From: Endocalyx cinctus
Lineage: Eukaryota > Ascomycota > Sordariomycetes > Amphisphaeriales > Apiosporaceae
Reading direction: 5' to 3'
NCBI GenBank assembly: GCA_001600455.1
Contig: BCKC01000012.1
Coordinates: 310,001 to 374,000 of the forward strand
DNA: 64,000 nucleotides
The notes below the pieces were generated by a model, which worked only from the letters and a program-made list of their open reading frames with translations, was not told the DNA's origin and made no database searches. Below are positions 36,323 to 48,312 of the stretch, piece by piece. How positions within the stretch are numbered: the first letter of the stretch is position 1; every line of letters starts with the position of its first letter. The position numbers and the translations under genes were made by a program.

Positions 36323-38100
36323 CTAAACCTTGTCGGAGGGTTCTTTCTCCTTTTCCAAGTCGTTGACTTTCTTGACCGCAAGTGCCTCGTCCATCTCCTG
36401 TCCCTCCAACACGACATCGTACTCCTTTGCCATGAATTCAAAGGCGAGCGATTTGTCAATGCTATCATCCGGGAATATCACAAAAAGAAGATAGTACACG
36501 GCGCCGGATACGACGATGCTAATCAAGTACCCCATGTACCATATCCGCGTCGCGCCCGCCCCTACGGATATCGTGCCGAACGTGGCGACGAAGCCGGGGA
36601 AAGGCAGCACCACGCCGATCACCCAGGATGCGATGGCCCGAAGATTCCAACCTCGGGTGTACCAGTAGCGCGAGCTCGGGTTCCCGACGTACAGGTCCGG
36701 CACCGAGTAGTTGCCGTTACGGATGAAGAAGTAATCGACGATGCAGATGGCCGCGAAGGGGCCCATCAGGATGGAGTACCCGGACAGGAACGTGAGTAGG
36801 CTCGCGGCCGAGCTGATGATCTTCCAGGGGACGACCGGGAACGTGAGAAGGGCGCACAGAACCTGGCCCCGGCGAATGTTGATGAAGCGAGGGAAGAGTC
36901 CGGTGATATCGGAGCCGAAGGGCAGAGAATTAGCCGCGACGTTGGTGCCCAAGATGGCGACGGCGAAGGAGAAGGAGGCTAAGAATACCAGCCCTCGCGA
37001 GGCGGGGGACATTTCGTAGTAATTTAAAGCTTGGGATAGGACGTCCCAGAGATTCCAGTACTCCTTTCCCCAGAAAGTGGATGTGGCAGAAGCGACGAGG
37101 ATGCCGAAAAGTGCCGGCAACGCGGAGAAGATGGGATAGGTGATAAGCTGCGACCAGCTCTGGTCACTCGGCTTCCTCGCGTATCGCGCGATGTCCGCTT
37201 GGGCTACGATGAGGGCCGAACAGCCGCCGAAGCCGGAATTCAAGGCGGACATCCAAAGCCAGCCGTAGTAAGACGGGTTCGAAATCTTCTCCGAGACCTG
37301 GAAAGACGGACCGATGGAGCCTCCGTTCAACACTACGGCCCATATGAGGACGGCGAAACAGGCCGGCCCGACCAGGCAGGATTTGGCTACGAAGTACCAG
37401 TTCAGGTTGCGCGGATGGATGAAAATAAACGGCAAGCTAAGGACCCAAAAGATGGCCATTGCGCCTAGCAACTGGGTAGTCGTGCCGGCGGAGGCCGGGA
37501 GTTGATTCGGCACGTTATGCCAAGATGGCCAGATGCAGCGTAGGCAGATAGAAACAAAGTTGGCACCGTAATAAGTGTTTACGGAGAACCATATGACGGC
37601 CTGGAGGAGATCTTCTTGTCAGTTTTCCGGGGTTGAAATTGGGGGTATACAACAATGACGAAGATACGAACCACTATACATCGAGATATAATGGCAAAAT
37701 AACTGCCCCACATGCCAAAAGATGCTCTCGCGTAGACGGGAAAACCAATGTGATACGCGGCCGGTCCTCGACCATTCGCAACTAGTAGGACGGCTCCAAC
37801 GATATGCGAGACGACGACGGCAAGCCAGGCTGCATACCACGGCATCCCGAGAGCGACCATGGCGCTACCGGTAGTCCAAGTGCCAGTTGCGAAGGACGAG
37901 GCCAACCAGAAGCTCGTATAGTGAACCCATGTCCAGGTTCGGAACGATGGCTTAGTAGGATCCAGGTCTTCGTTGGACCAGATGTGTTCCGCATTTTTTG
38001 TCTCCGTTGCCGATGTCTTACTATAAGGGTTCTGCGGTGCTTCAAGTGCGTGGACGATATCCACCCACGACAGGTGTTTGAATCGTTGCAGCCTATCCAT
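36323..38100 (-). CDS. NCS1-family nucleobase/allantoin permease
   Basis: Two exons (38100-37672 and 37600-36323) encode 568 residues. It has the nucleobase:cation symporter-1 layout: an N-terminal cytosolic segment with W-S-N-E-D-L-D-P-T, about twelve helices, the YARASFGMWGSYFAI motif of helix 3, SRCIVAVIWF across the splice junction, and NSGFGGCSALIVAQADIARYAR, a region conserved in the Fur-type (uracil/allantoin/uridine) branch. The acidic C-terminal tail contains Lys residues that could be ubiquitylated for endocytosis, as in Fur4-type permeases (inference). It should import a nucleobase, nucleoside, allantoin or related ring with protons at the plasma membrane; the exact substrate is open. 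The intron donor is the unusual GTTCGT, chosen because it restores SRCIVAVIWF. No purine-catabolic enzyme is adjacent. Confidence 0.85.
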
Positions 38101-39166
38101 GGCGCGGGACGTGGTTGCTAGTCACGATTATAATGCGCAGTTCCTTGGATATTGAATTTACCTGCTACCTTTTTTTTTTTTTTTGTGGCCCGAGGAGCAA
38201 GTCAGGAAGTGACACTGCGAGCATGATGCGAACCATTTTACCGATAATTATAGTTATTATATGCTTCCGTGGAATTGACCCATGCTCGAGCCATTTCAGC
38301 CAGCAGGGCGGAGTCTTTGAGGAGAGAAGTCCGACCTTCTGTACTCGAAAAGTAATGATTATACCCTGAAACGTATCTATTCAATAGATTAAAAAGATAC
38401 GTAGATTAGTGCTGAGATAGGATTAAACTACCTAGGTAACCGACTTGGTAGGTTACAATAGAAACTCCATAAAAGATACTTGAATACATCATCCCAAATT
38501 TTCATCACAGCAACTATAACTGGCTAGAGTCAACAAGGAGAACAGGGTATTAGAAGAAAAGATTACATAGTAATTGTAATTGGTAGTAATGGATCCATGG
38601 ATAATCGTTAGAGTACTGGCACAGTCCTGGGGATTTACTGGTTTCTGTCGGCTAGAAGACGTAAATGTCCGATAACTACGATTCCTTATCAGATCGCTCC
38701 ACTTGAGAACAGGTACTCAGGTACTGTACTGTGTACCTAATTATCCCCTAATTATCCTACTTAAGGACTATGTACAGTACTTCGGTGCTTAAGAAGATAT
38801 CGCTAACCTAGCCGCCTAGCTTGTCCAGACTTTATGCAACCGACAACATTACGAAAAGTTACTTGTCTTATTTACGTAGTATAAGTACGCACTATTCTAT
38901 AATATACAGACAGCAATTATATATGATAGATATTCCACATATACACTTACAGACTTTAAGTGCTTAAGTATTTACTGCATGTTCTTTAATTGTATAGCTA
39001 ATCGCTGTTTTGTACGGAGTAGTCCGTATTCAGTTAACTATCCTTCCCCAAACCCTCACTAATCATTTCTTATCAGTGGGGAGTACCTGTAATACATAAT
39101 AATTCCTTTGTTTAGCTACCCCACGCCGCAACTCTTGGCTTGACCAAAACACCCTAGAATTACGAA
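38101..39166. other. Intergenic, no gene seen
   Basis: Promoter side of the permease and 3' flank of the SnoaL-like gene. A T-run at 38170-38184 and AT-rich sequence, nothing coding. Confidence 0.55.
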
Positions 39167-39709
39167 TTAGTACATCAAAACCTGGCGAACGAAAAGATGA
39201 GGACATACCGAGTAAACCTGGTAGAAGTCAACGGCTATCGAACCACCGAATCTCTTGAAGTGTAACCGTGCAGACCAAGGCATCTCTCCCGTCGTGCCAT
39301 CTTCGTAGTCGTACTGACTCTTGCCGTAGAGCATGATCTCCTCCGTCTCGCCCTTGCAGAACGGGAACACCTTGTAAATTATGTGTAATCGCTTAGCCTG
39401 TCCTTTCCAGGACTCCAAATTTACTTTGGAGATAGCTATGGTGTGATGATGAACATACATATTAGTGATTCGGCGTGGGTATCGATATAAGCTGTTTAAA
39501 TACGTACCTTCGGGCCCGACCACGTCGTCCATCTTGCGCTTCATCCGTGCATCGTCGGCGAAACATGCTGCCCAGCTGTCGGCGTGCTCTCTATCGTCGG
39601 AGAGTGTGTAGAATCTCTGAAGGAAGTCGGCGAGCTGTTTGTCCAACGTGCCACTATCGTACTGGAAAGTATGAGCTGCAAGCTCTTCTTGAGTAGGCTG
39701 ATAAGTCAT
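39167..39709 (-). CDS. SnoaL-like (NTF2-fold) protein
   Basis: Two exons (39709-39508 and 39435-39167) give 156 residues. Seen: an N-terminal helix with LADFLQRFYTLSDD, the DSWAACFADDARM segment in which a small cone-shaped fold begins, and later strands with MLYGKSQYDY and ARLHFKRFG. This is the usual layout of fungal SnoaL-like proteins, a fold used by cyclases, isomerases and binding proteins; the reaction here is unknown. The intron (GTACGT donor, CTAAT branch, TAG acceptor) is 72 nt and free of stops. Retaining it would give a 180-residue protein with 24 extra residues, so both forms are possible. The spliced form is favoured because the splice signals are good and the insert breaks the fold. 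The neighbouring NCS1 permease and D-amino-acid oxidase give no clear functional link. Confidence 0.65.
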   Translation of the reverse strand: MTYQPTQEELAAHTFQYDSGTLDKQLADFLQRFYTLSDDREHADSWAACFADDARMKRKMDDVVGPEGTYLNSLYRYPRRITNMYVHHHTIAISKVNLESWKGQAKRLHIIYKVFPFCKGETEEIMLYGKSQYDYEDGTTGEMPWSARLHFKRFGGSIAVDFYQVYSVCPHLFVRQVLMY

Positions 39710-40340
39710 TTTTTTTTTTTTTTTGGTCTTCTCCTTTAGTATAATGTAATTATTCTCTCTCGTTTATTTCTGTCTTTTTTTTTTCTTTCGTGTCTGGTTT
39801 GAAGTATACGATCCTGCAAATATATAACGAAGATCTCATTGGGGTTGTGACCCTTCATTCTCACCCCTTTTCTTCTCTTCTCTTAATACTAGGAGCAATT
39901 GCCGAGTCGTACCAGTATAGAGCAAGAGACACGGTAACGGACCCAATACTCAAAAGTCCGACAGCTATTCCCACGTATGGATCATCTCGAAGTAAAGGCC
40001 GAATGACTTAATGACTAGTTCTAGTTAGTCAATTACTCCACGACCCCGTTTTGGGATATTCCTATCCTGTGGATACTATCAAACTAACGAGCACCGACGG
40101 ATAACACTGCGAGGACGTGACCCACGCACATGAGAGCTATCCATGAATGTAACTACAACGCGCTGAAAATCGAGCCATGTTTAAAGTGATGCCAAAAAGC
40201 TACCTAATACTTACTTGACCAAATGAAAACCTATATAAGAATATAATAATGACATAACCATATCTATACGAGAAAGTCAATTGAATCTAACAAGGAGTAC
40301 ATCAATTACTCAAATACTTACCCTCTAGCGCGTTATCAGT
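39710..40340. other. Divergent promoter region
   Basis: Lies between the SnoaL-like gene (minus) and the D-amino-acid oxidase (plus). T-runs at about 39711-39724 and 39776-39784 lie near the SnoaL start. No other feature seen. Confidence 0.55.
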
Positions 40341-41574
40341 ATGAGCCCCACTAACGAATTCGTCGTCCTCGGGGCCGGCGTAATCGGCCTCACAACCGCA
40401 TTATGTCTTCGAGAAGCCTACCCCGATGCCGCCATCACCATCTTGGCACAATATTTCCCGGGCGACTACCATATCGACTACGCTTCCCCCTGGGCCGGCG
40501 GGAACTGGTGCACGGCGGCAACAGATAACGGGATCCTCGAGGACTGCGATCGCGTGACTTTCGAGCGGTTCAGCCGGATAGCCGCCGAAGCGCCCGAGAG
40601 CGGAATCGCGCGCTCCCCGCTGCGCATGATCTTCGACCAGAAGATGGAGGACGCCGAGATCTTGAGCCGGGGGACCGGCAAGATTTGGTACCGCGACCTG
40701 GTCGGCGGGCTAGACGACGTTCCCGAGAGCGAGCTGCCGAGCGGCGCCGTGTTCGGCCTCGAAATGAGAAGTACCTTCGTCATCAACACGCAAATATATC
40801 TCCAGTGGTAGGCAGCATGATTCCCCAGCTCCCCCAGGTGACTTTGGTCGAGGCGAAAAAGGTACGCGTCCCGTACGAGAAGCTGATAATTAGCGCGATC
40901 GCAGGCTTCTCGCCCGCTGCAGGGACGGCAAAATCACGCTGCTGCGCAAGAAAATCTCGCACATCGACGAGGCTCGCATTTCCTCGGGGGTAAGATCCGT
41001 CTTTAACTGTACCGGCTTGAGCTCCATGTTTCTCGGCGGGGTCGAAGACAAGGCCATGTATCCCACCCGGGGACAGACCGTGCTGGTCGAGCAGCCCATC
41101 GAACCGTTGAAGAAAATGTACTTCCGCTCGCCGCGGCGCGTCGATAACGACACGACGTACGTGTTCCAGCGACCGCTTGCTGGCGGTATCGTGCTTGGCG
41201 GTTGTCGTCAGGACGGGGATTGGACCGCCGAGGTCGACTATGAATTCTCGAAAGATATCATGAGGCGATGCTGCGCTCTGGCCCCCGAGCTGGGCAAGCC
41301 CGAGGATCTGAAAATTATCAAGCATGGCGTGGGCTTGCGCCCGAGCCGTAAGGGAGGCCCGAGGATGGAAGTCGAGAAGAGGGATAACGGATTATGGGTT
41401 GCCCATAATTACGGAGCTAGCGGTGCCGGATATCAGGCTTCATGGTAAGAGCTACTCGTAAATATCCATCTAACCTAGGAAGCTTCCTGTGCTAACACGC
41501 GTTATAGGGGTATGGCACGGCATGTAGTAACATTATTCCAAGAGGCAACGAAGCAAAGAGGTGCTAGGCTATAG
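40341..41574 (+). CDS. D-amino-acid oxidase (FAD), peroxisomal type
   Basis: Three exons (40341-40807, 40905-41444, 41508-41574) give 357 residues. It oxidises D-amino acids to 2-oxo acids, ammonia and H2O2. Seen: the dinucleotide motif VLGAGVIGLTT at 9-19, the SPWAGGNW segment, NTQIYLQW joined across intron 1 to LLARCRDG, FNCTGL, YPTRGQTVLV, and the C-terminal signature HNYGASGAGYQASWG. LRPSR carries the substrate-binding arginine position. The last three residues Ala-Arg-Leu fit a type 1 peroxisomal targeting signal. Read without splicing, exon 1 hits a stop two residues later; a 97-nt intron (GTAGGC donor, CTGAT branch, GCAG acceptor) solves this, so there is no frameshift. The gene converges with the aminotransferase downstream. 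D-aspartate oxidase is an alternative within the same family. Confidence 0.85.
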
Positions 41575-42030
41575 GGAGAGATACGGTCCTCTATCTAGTT
41601 TTATGTAATCCGTGAGATTATAAGTTATGATTTGTAGTTTTATAGAACGAATTATGAATAACGAAATCTCTCCTCTTGCATCTATTCTTAAGGAAGTGAG
41701 ACCGGTAATAACTAGTTCTGATTGTTTAGCCGCAAAAAATAAGAGAGAAAAAAAAGAGCGTTACGTCAGATAAACTGTGATAGAGAAATATTTTCCTGCA
41801 ATATATTTTCTACAATATAGCATTATATACGTATTCTTTATAAAGGCCACGAGGAGGCCGTTGAATCCGAAATAAGCAGTATATATATAAATTATAAGTT
41901 AAGTGTGCGCCTATGGCCAAAAATGAATACATACTATCTCGATCTAGCCCGAGATATCGAATGCACAGCATTTATATGCTACCTTGAAACCGAACCATTT
42001 TTGTACCAAATGCTAGTTTAACCGTAACCC
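41575..42030. other. Intergenic between convergent genes
   Basis: The shared 3' region of the D-amino-acid oxidase and the aminotransferase. Very AT-rich, no coding signal. Confidence 0.6.
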
Positions 42031-43445
42031 CTAATTTTTGAGTTTCCTTATTACATCTGCTAAACGCTCAATACCTTCTATGATAGTTTCATTTTCGTGC
42101 CACGCCCAACATAATCGTGCTCCTTGCAGATAAGTTTTCGATCTTGACGTGCATTCGGTGAGATCATCAGTTACTGTAAACATACTGCCGTGGGCTATTC
42201 GTAGGTTGTATTCATTCAATGCTACACGCGCAATCTCGGTGGCCGGCGGGAGAGTACCATCATCCGGAAAGAGGATGTAGAGAAAGAATCCTCCGCCCAG
42301 CTTATCGTCCTCCGTCGCCGGATCTAAATCGGTGACTATCCGGACGCCTAAAGGATAGAGTTTGGAACGGATAGCCTCCACTATGGCTTGATACCGACCG
42401 CGGTAGGTAGGGATTAACACGTCCCGGATATGGCGGGATAGACCACCGTTGACGAGAAGATTGTTGACTATCATTGATCCTAAATGAGCTTGGCAACCGC
42501 CGGATGTAGTCGCGCCACTAATCACGGGATTAAAGGTAAAATGTCAACATTTTGGTTTCGGTAGGTAATCAGGAGCATATATGAAATTTCAACTTACACA
42601 GTTCCCATTACTCTGATGAAATCAGGTGTCCCCTCGAGCCAACCCACGCGAGTCCCGGGAGCTAATATCTTACTAAAAGACCCATTACTTACGGCGTTGC
42701 CGAACGGTTGCGTCCCGTCAACCATAAGATCCACATCCACTATGCGAAGTGGAATCGGCGGCTGTTGAGAAACTTTCTCAGGTTGGTCTGCCTCAGTCGA
42801 CCAAGCCAGAAAGTCATAGACGTCGTCTGTTACGACTAGGATATCGAATTCTCGCGCTAGCAAGATCAACTTCTTTCGGGCTTCCAGCGGCATGATCCTT
42901 CCGCTCGGATTTGAAAAGGTAGGCACCATGTAGAGCACGTGGCGGTAAATCTTGGGATACCCTTCGCCCGCCGTCTTCAGCGGCCGCTCGGGTGGAGAAT
43001 TCTTTTCGGTTTCTTCCAAGGCCCGTCGGAGATAAGTTAAGTCGACGCCCGAATCTCCTTCGGGGACGGCCCGGATGCGTCCGGAGAAGCCGGCGTCGCG
43101 GAACACGGGACACGCGAGGAAATAGGTTAGCTCGACCATCCAGATATTCCGCGTGAAGCCGGGGCTGGTAAACTTCTGGAGAATGGTCGCCAGTCCGTTC
43201 GAGGCACCGTTAGTGATGGCGACTCTATCGGCGGTGATCCTTGACTGGGGCCGGTATGAGACCGAGAGCCAGTTGGCGAGATTCTCTCGCATGGAGAGCT
43301 CGCCCAGTTCGGGCCCGTATTTAAGACGCTCATTGATGTCTGGAGAAGAGAACAATTCGGCTGCTGCCGCTTGAAAAGCTTCAGCGGGGTGTAATCGCGG
43401 CGTTGGCCATCCTCCTTGAAGGTTGATCAGGTTCTTGGGCGTCAT
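42031..43445 (-). CDS. PLP-dependent aminotransferase, class I/II
   Basis: Two exons (43445-42598 and 42517-42031) encode 444 residues. Fold type I aminotransferase: LKYGPELGELSMRENLANWL near 41-60, the cofactor loop TNGASNGL at 78-85, FSNPSGRIMP at 177-186 (Asn of the SNPSG motif), DDVYD at 207-211, and SNGSFSKI with the PLP lysine at Lys259 followed by APGTRVGW. The YGxxxGxxxLR-like start and SNGSFSK match fungal YER152C/2-aminoadipate-type transaminases related to MocR C-terminal domains. The amino donor and acceptor are not decidable. The ATG before TPKNLINLQGGWPTP was preferred to an upstream in-frame stretch with no family match. The intron splits Thr-Val codons within the large domain. 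The gene converges with the D-amino-acid oxidase. Confidence 0.85.
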
Positions 43446-44541
43446 GATAATGGATGGCGTGTATTTCGAAACTTTATCAAGGTAACCAGATAAGACCCGC
43501 CGACAAAGTATAGTGGAATATGAAGCTGAGTACGTATATATATAACGGAATCCTTCAGCCAACTTTATTATTATTATTGCTATCACCGCAGCTGTTCTAC
43601 CTCGTTAAAAAGGGTCAACGCAGGCTGGTAAGCAGATTCTGAGATCCAATCCATTAAACTATCTCAAGCAGTTCCTTAACACTAATCACGCCTAATTTCT
43701 CAGTCTAATGGACTTGGTAACTATTGCCCGAATCTCCATACATGCATGATTTGAATGAAGGTAAAAATAACTAGGGGTCCTTGCTAATGTCCCAACGTCG
43801 GACTTCAGAATATACAGTCCGCTTGTTCTCTGGGTACATACTAGTAAAAACCCTGCTAGTTTCGGAATATTTCTGAGTTGCCGAGATCTTTTATCAGGGG
43901 GCCCGGTAAGAGGGTTTTAGAGCGAGCCCGTCTGCTGAAAACAAGGCGAACTACGCAGTAAAGTATAGTATGTACACTACGTTAAATAACGGTTAGTATG
44001 AACGTATTTACGTATATGTATGTACGTAAATGCGGTCCACCCACATTAGCTATTAATTACTATGTACATGGCTACCTAGGTAGGCACCTATCCGACCAAG
44101 AGTTGCCTGGGGAATATGAGCTGAGAAAACATTCAAACTTCCTTCGACATCTCGTGTTTCGAACTCATTGGACTTTGTCTTTCCTAGGCAGATCACTACC
44201 CTTCGTTGGCAGCTTGCGAAGTTAGACACTCTTGGCGCGAAATTCTGATCTAGTTAAGGAACCTATACATAGTAAGTATCCTTATTCATCTAGACACTTA
44301 ACACGAGAATCTTGGAGGATAAATCAATGTCATTATAATTGCTATGTGCGATTTAGAAGACGCGGTAAACACACGCACACATGTATATATACACAAACAA
44401 GGGGCTCGCCATAGATCCAAGAGTTTCTCCCGCTGAAAATCTACCCAGTAGGTTTCTGACCCAACCTGCATTAACTAGACGCTACATCTAGCATTAAATT
44501 AAATTCCAACCTGTAATTCTCGTAAAACTTCTGACTCCTGA
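43446..44541. other. Intergenic, no gene seen
   Basis: The aminotransferase promoter (with a TTA repeat near 43563-43577) and the 3' flank of the first Zn2Cys6 regulator. Open frames are short with no motif. Confidence 0.55.
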
Positions 44542-47039
44542 CTATTGATGCGGGTATTCATATTGTATCCACTTCGTATCCTCTACCGACGGCGCCACGT
44601 AAGAGGGTCTCGGCCCCCGCGCCATCTCCTGAAGCAGCGACACGATCCTTTTCTGCACCTGGAGCGTCGCGAGCGTCATGGTCATCTGGAGGAGTTCGGT
44701 GGCCTTGTCTTGATCCAAAGTCCAGTGCTGAATTGGATCGCCGAATTCCGTGACCGGGATAGACTGTTCCAGAAGGTCGAAGACGTCCCGAAACACGTGG
44801 GCGGTCATCCACTTACCCGCGAACTCGACCAGGGTCGCGTAGCAAGCGAACATGGCTTGGCATACGGTCCGACGATCGTAGAATGATAGTTGTTGGTGGG
44901 TTGGCGTCGCCCATAAAGTGTAGACCATTATGACTCCGGCCTGGAATTGATGTACTAACTAGAACATAGTCGAGAAAGGTTAGACCCTAGGCAATAAAAT
45001 CCCTTGTTGAGATTTCTAGAAGGAAGTTACTTACGGCTGTCCACGTGTAGCAAGATATGTGTTCCTTAACGCGTAGTCGACGAAAAGACACGAGCACTTC
45101 GCAGGTAGCTGCAACTAGATGACGAGCATCTCCGCTTCGCACAGCGAGTTTCGGATTGGGAAATAGAGAAATAATGGTATAGTTGGCCAGTTTTAAGAGC
45201 CAGGTCTGGGATTTGAAGCGCCCCTGGACTTCCTGCCTTGCCGAGAAGACCGTAGCTTCGCTCACCCAGCGCATTAATTCGTGTCGGATTTGGGAGCGCC
45301 ATAAATTCGGTACAATCGTGTTATCACGGTCAGCTTCGTATTCGAGTTTCTTCACCATCTTCAATATCCGGTACTGTAACCGACGAAGATTGAACACGTG
45401 GTCTTCTAATAGTGATTCAGTCGAAGCATTGCTGTGTAATGACCCCTCGACCAAAGATTCTGTATCTGTAGCATCGTCCAACAGCTGGCCATACGTATAT
45501 TAGTATCCCGGGAATTACACTTTAAAGAAACCGAAAAAAAAAAAAAAAAAAAACTCACGTCTTCTTCCACGAACTTGTCTGTAAAAGAGGCGCCGTGGTC
45601 TGTAGAGTATTTAATTAGGATATCGATAATGTAGCAGGTTCTGACAGTTTGCTTTTGTATCTCCTCCTCGACCTCATTCTGAGGACCATTCTGATTCTTG
45701 ACCTTCTCATAGTGGAGTCTTGATAAAGCACAGTTCACCATAGCTTCGTGCGCGCACTCAAACAGGGTTTGTACTGAGTCCAGATGCAGCGCGTGAATGG
45801 TGAGTAGCAGAGAGGACTGCGTCTTAAATAACGGCGATAGAGCTTGGATTGAGGACGAGTTATATTTTTCCACGGTTCTAGCATGAAGGAACTAGAAGTT
45901 GATTAAAATTCAGCTCTGTGGTTTCGGGATTTAGGTTCGCGATTACTACCAACCTTAGATGATTCCATGTGCTCAACAGATGGGTCTGAGTTCTGGACAA
46001 GTACAGCACCAATCGATAAAACCTATCGGAAGAGCATGTTAGTTAGATATTATCATGGCTTCCACTATATCATGAAAAGTAGTGATCGAGAATATATGCT
46101 CTTCAATACATGTTCACTCACCATGCCAACTAAGAAAGACATCCAGTCCGAGTTCTGGGTTGGATCCCCCGGACTTAGCCAATCATTCCAACTATCCTCC
46201 CATTGCTTTTTATTGAGGGTTGGCCACATCGGGTGAGCATTGTCGAAATACTCTTGAGCATACCTGTTTGCGACGTTGATCGATAGGTGACGGTTGAATA
46301 ACGTCGACGAAACTGAAATAGGTACCCCTGAAGTAGCGTGGTGATTGTGCGGTTTAGGATATTCATGACTTGACGAGTTATCAGCTAGGACTATCGGGTC
46401 AAGAACTGTCTCTTCGCAATCAACCATAGCGGGGTCGAGTAACCCGACCGTCCTGTCTAAAGGGCCCAATAACTCTTCAATGGTCGGAGATTGGATGGTT
46501 TCCAGCTCATCGAGTTGGTAAGGAGTCTCATCCGTATCACCATGAGGGGTCCCTATTGAATTGTCTGGTTCTTGCGAAGGTCCGGTTGGATCTTGTGTCT
46601 GGGTTGAGCGTCCCGGCAGCACGGGGCTCAGGTGATCCGTAGCTATCTCGGGGTGAGACTGCCGCATTCCCGATTCAAGGGCGGCAATGTGTCCCTCGAG
46701 AAGTTGCACATAGCTTGAGGTGGATACTAATGTAAGTAGTGGCCTAGTGAAAGTGGTATAGGTAAGAAGTTGCATACCTTTGTGGAGCATAGCGCGCAGA
46801 GGTAGTCTTCGGTTTAAGGGGCTGGCATTCTATTCCGCATAAGCGGGAGTTCACAATATGAAGAAGTGTTAAAAAAAACGCGACTAACCTGCCCCGGCTT
46901 TCGAACATTCGCCGCACGTTGGGCGTTTCTTATCACATTTCTTCTTTCTACGCCGGCATCGGTGACACGCGATTTCCCTTGTGGTCCGAGACCAGGGCGT
47001 GGTAAAGACGTGTGAAACTGACGATGGAACTATTGACAT
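44542..47039 (-). CDS. Zn2Cys6 fungal transcription factor
   Basis: Seven exons rebuilt: 47039-46889, 46829-46778, 46713-46122, 46022-45954, 45891-45559, 45484-45035 and 44940-44542, for 681 residues with consistent phase. The zinc cluster C-x2-C-x6-C-x6-C-x2-C-x6-C begins at ACHRCRRRKKKC; its sixth cysteine is encoded in exon 2 (GAECQPLK). A linker and the dimerisation-type helix SYVQLLEGHIAALES follow, then an acidic region and the fungal-specific regulatory domain (MVLSIGAVLVQN and FLHARTVEKY segments). It should bind CGG-type half sites in the nucleus. Targets are unknown; the nearby D-amino-acid oxidase/aminotransferase pair is a possible target by position only. Intron 2 has two possible ends: an AAG acceptor gives the classic Ser-Tyr-Val linker and a 64-nt intron, while a TAG acceptor would leave an intron of only 34 nt. 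Confidence 0.8.
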
Positions 47040-48312
47040 GATACTTGGCACAAAATATTCAGGGTTTACAATAGGAATGTTAATGCAAATTGGATACCGA
47101 TATCCATTGCATATGGAGAAAGAGGTTGAGCGTTGGATGGAAAGGGAGGAGCTAGATAGACAAGATGGATAGATTCCCTACCGATTTCGTACGGGGGGGG
47201 AATAAGATGGGGAAGTTCAAGCAATAAGGAATAAGGCGACTAGGCTAATGGGCTGATGGGCGGGGGTTCCTTAGGGCCCACTGCAAGTAGCTATGGGCAT
47301 GCACTAACAGACCAATTAATAGCTAACTTAGTGTATGCGTGCTCTGTAGTATCTCGTTAAATCTTAGCTTAGCTTAGTTTACAAGCCTAAAGGGAACCAC
47401 ACCCCCAATATATCCGTTAACCAATAATTATTCGTATCTATGCCCTGAAGTGTGCTGTAAATGTGTATTTATACTGGGTAAACATAGGCCTACGTATGGG
47501 TACTGAAAACGGTTATATTCCCCTATCACTAATAAGGAGAGGAAAGAAGTTTTGAAATTATATGCTTCAATTCTCTCTGTCTCTCTTCTTACAAAAAAAA
47601 AAAAAAAAAAAAAAAAAGAGAGAGAGAGGGAGAGAGAGAGAGAACGCAAGATATGCGTAGCTGGTGATGTTAATAAGAGGTGCTCTGAACAGCTCCGAAC
47701 TTAAACCTCTCTGCCTCTAAGAACGGAGCTACAACGGAAAGAAACTAAGCTGCCAACACAGAGAGTAGAAGACTATTTCATATATTTCATGTATTTCATG
47801 TATGACATATCTTCCCCGTTGTAGTTCTGTATGGCGGGTGCTACTGCGTCGACATGACAATTACCACAACTGCCATCCATAAAGACGTCAGATGAGACCA
47901 AAACATAAAAGAGAATCGTCGACAAACAGAATCTACTAAATAAATATATATCATGGATATAAGTATGTGAATCATTAATTCGACCTTACCTCAGTATAAT
48001 TATCGTCTTGAATACCGAAGTGGGGACAAAGCGGACGTTCGCACTTTCGCACATTACCCAATTCGACAATGGTGAGTTAACTAGCAGCGGAATGGTGATG
48101 GTCTTGTTTATACTATGTATGTATATATAATAATAACAATAAACAAATAGATATATTTGTAAATAAATAAGAAATAAATAGATAAAATTGAATACGAAAT
48201 CAATACAGATGATAGATACTTAATGAAATAACGTATGTTTCGAAACCCAATACCCGAATCATCGATCGTCAGCCATCTCATTCACATCGCCTCGCTCGAC
48301 TCGGTCACTAAA
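47040..48312. other. Intergenic with simple repeats
   Basis: Divergent 5' flanks of the Zn2Cys6 regulator and the amidotransferase. Holds an A25-(GA)n tract at 47593-47642, short ATTTCATGT repeats around 47777-47800 and AT-rich runs near 48110-48200. No gene seen. Confidence 0.55.
47593..47642. repeat. Poly-A followed by GA microsatellite
   Basis: Twenty-five A residues directly followed by an imperfect (GA)n run. Confidence 0.9.

Noticed and set aside
40780..40910. Apparent frameshift in the D-amino-acid oxidase
   Set aside because: A 97-nt intron (donor after TG at 40807, acceptor before 40905) restores YLQW-LLARC and the full family pattern, so the gene is intact.
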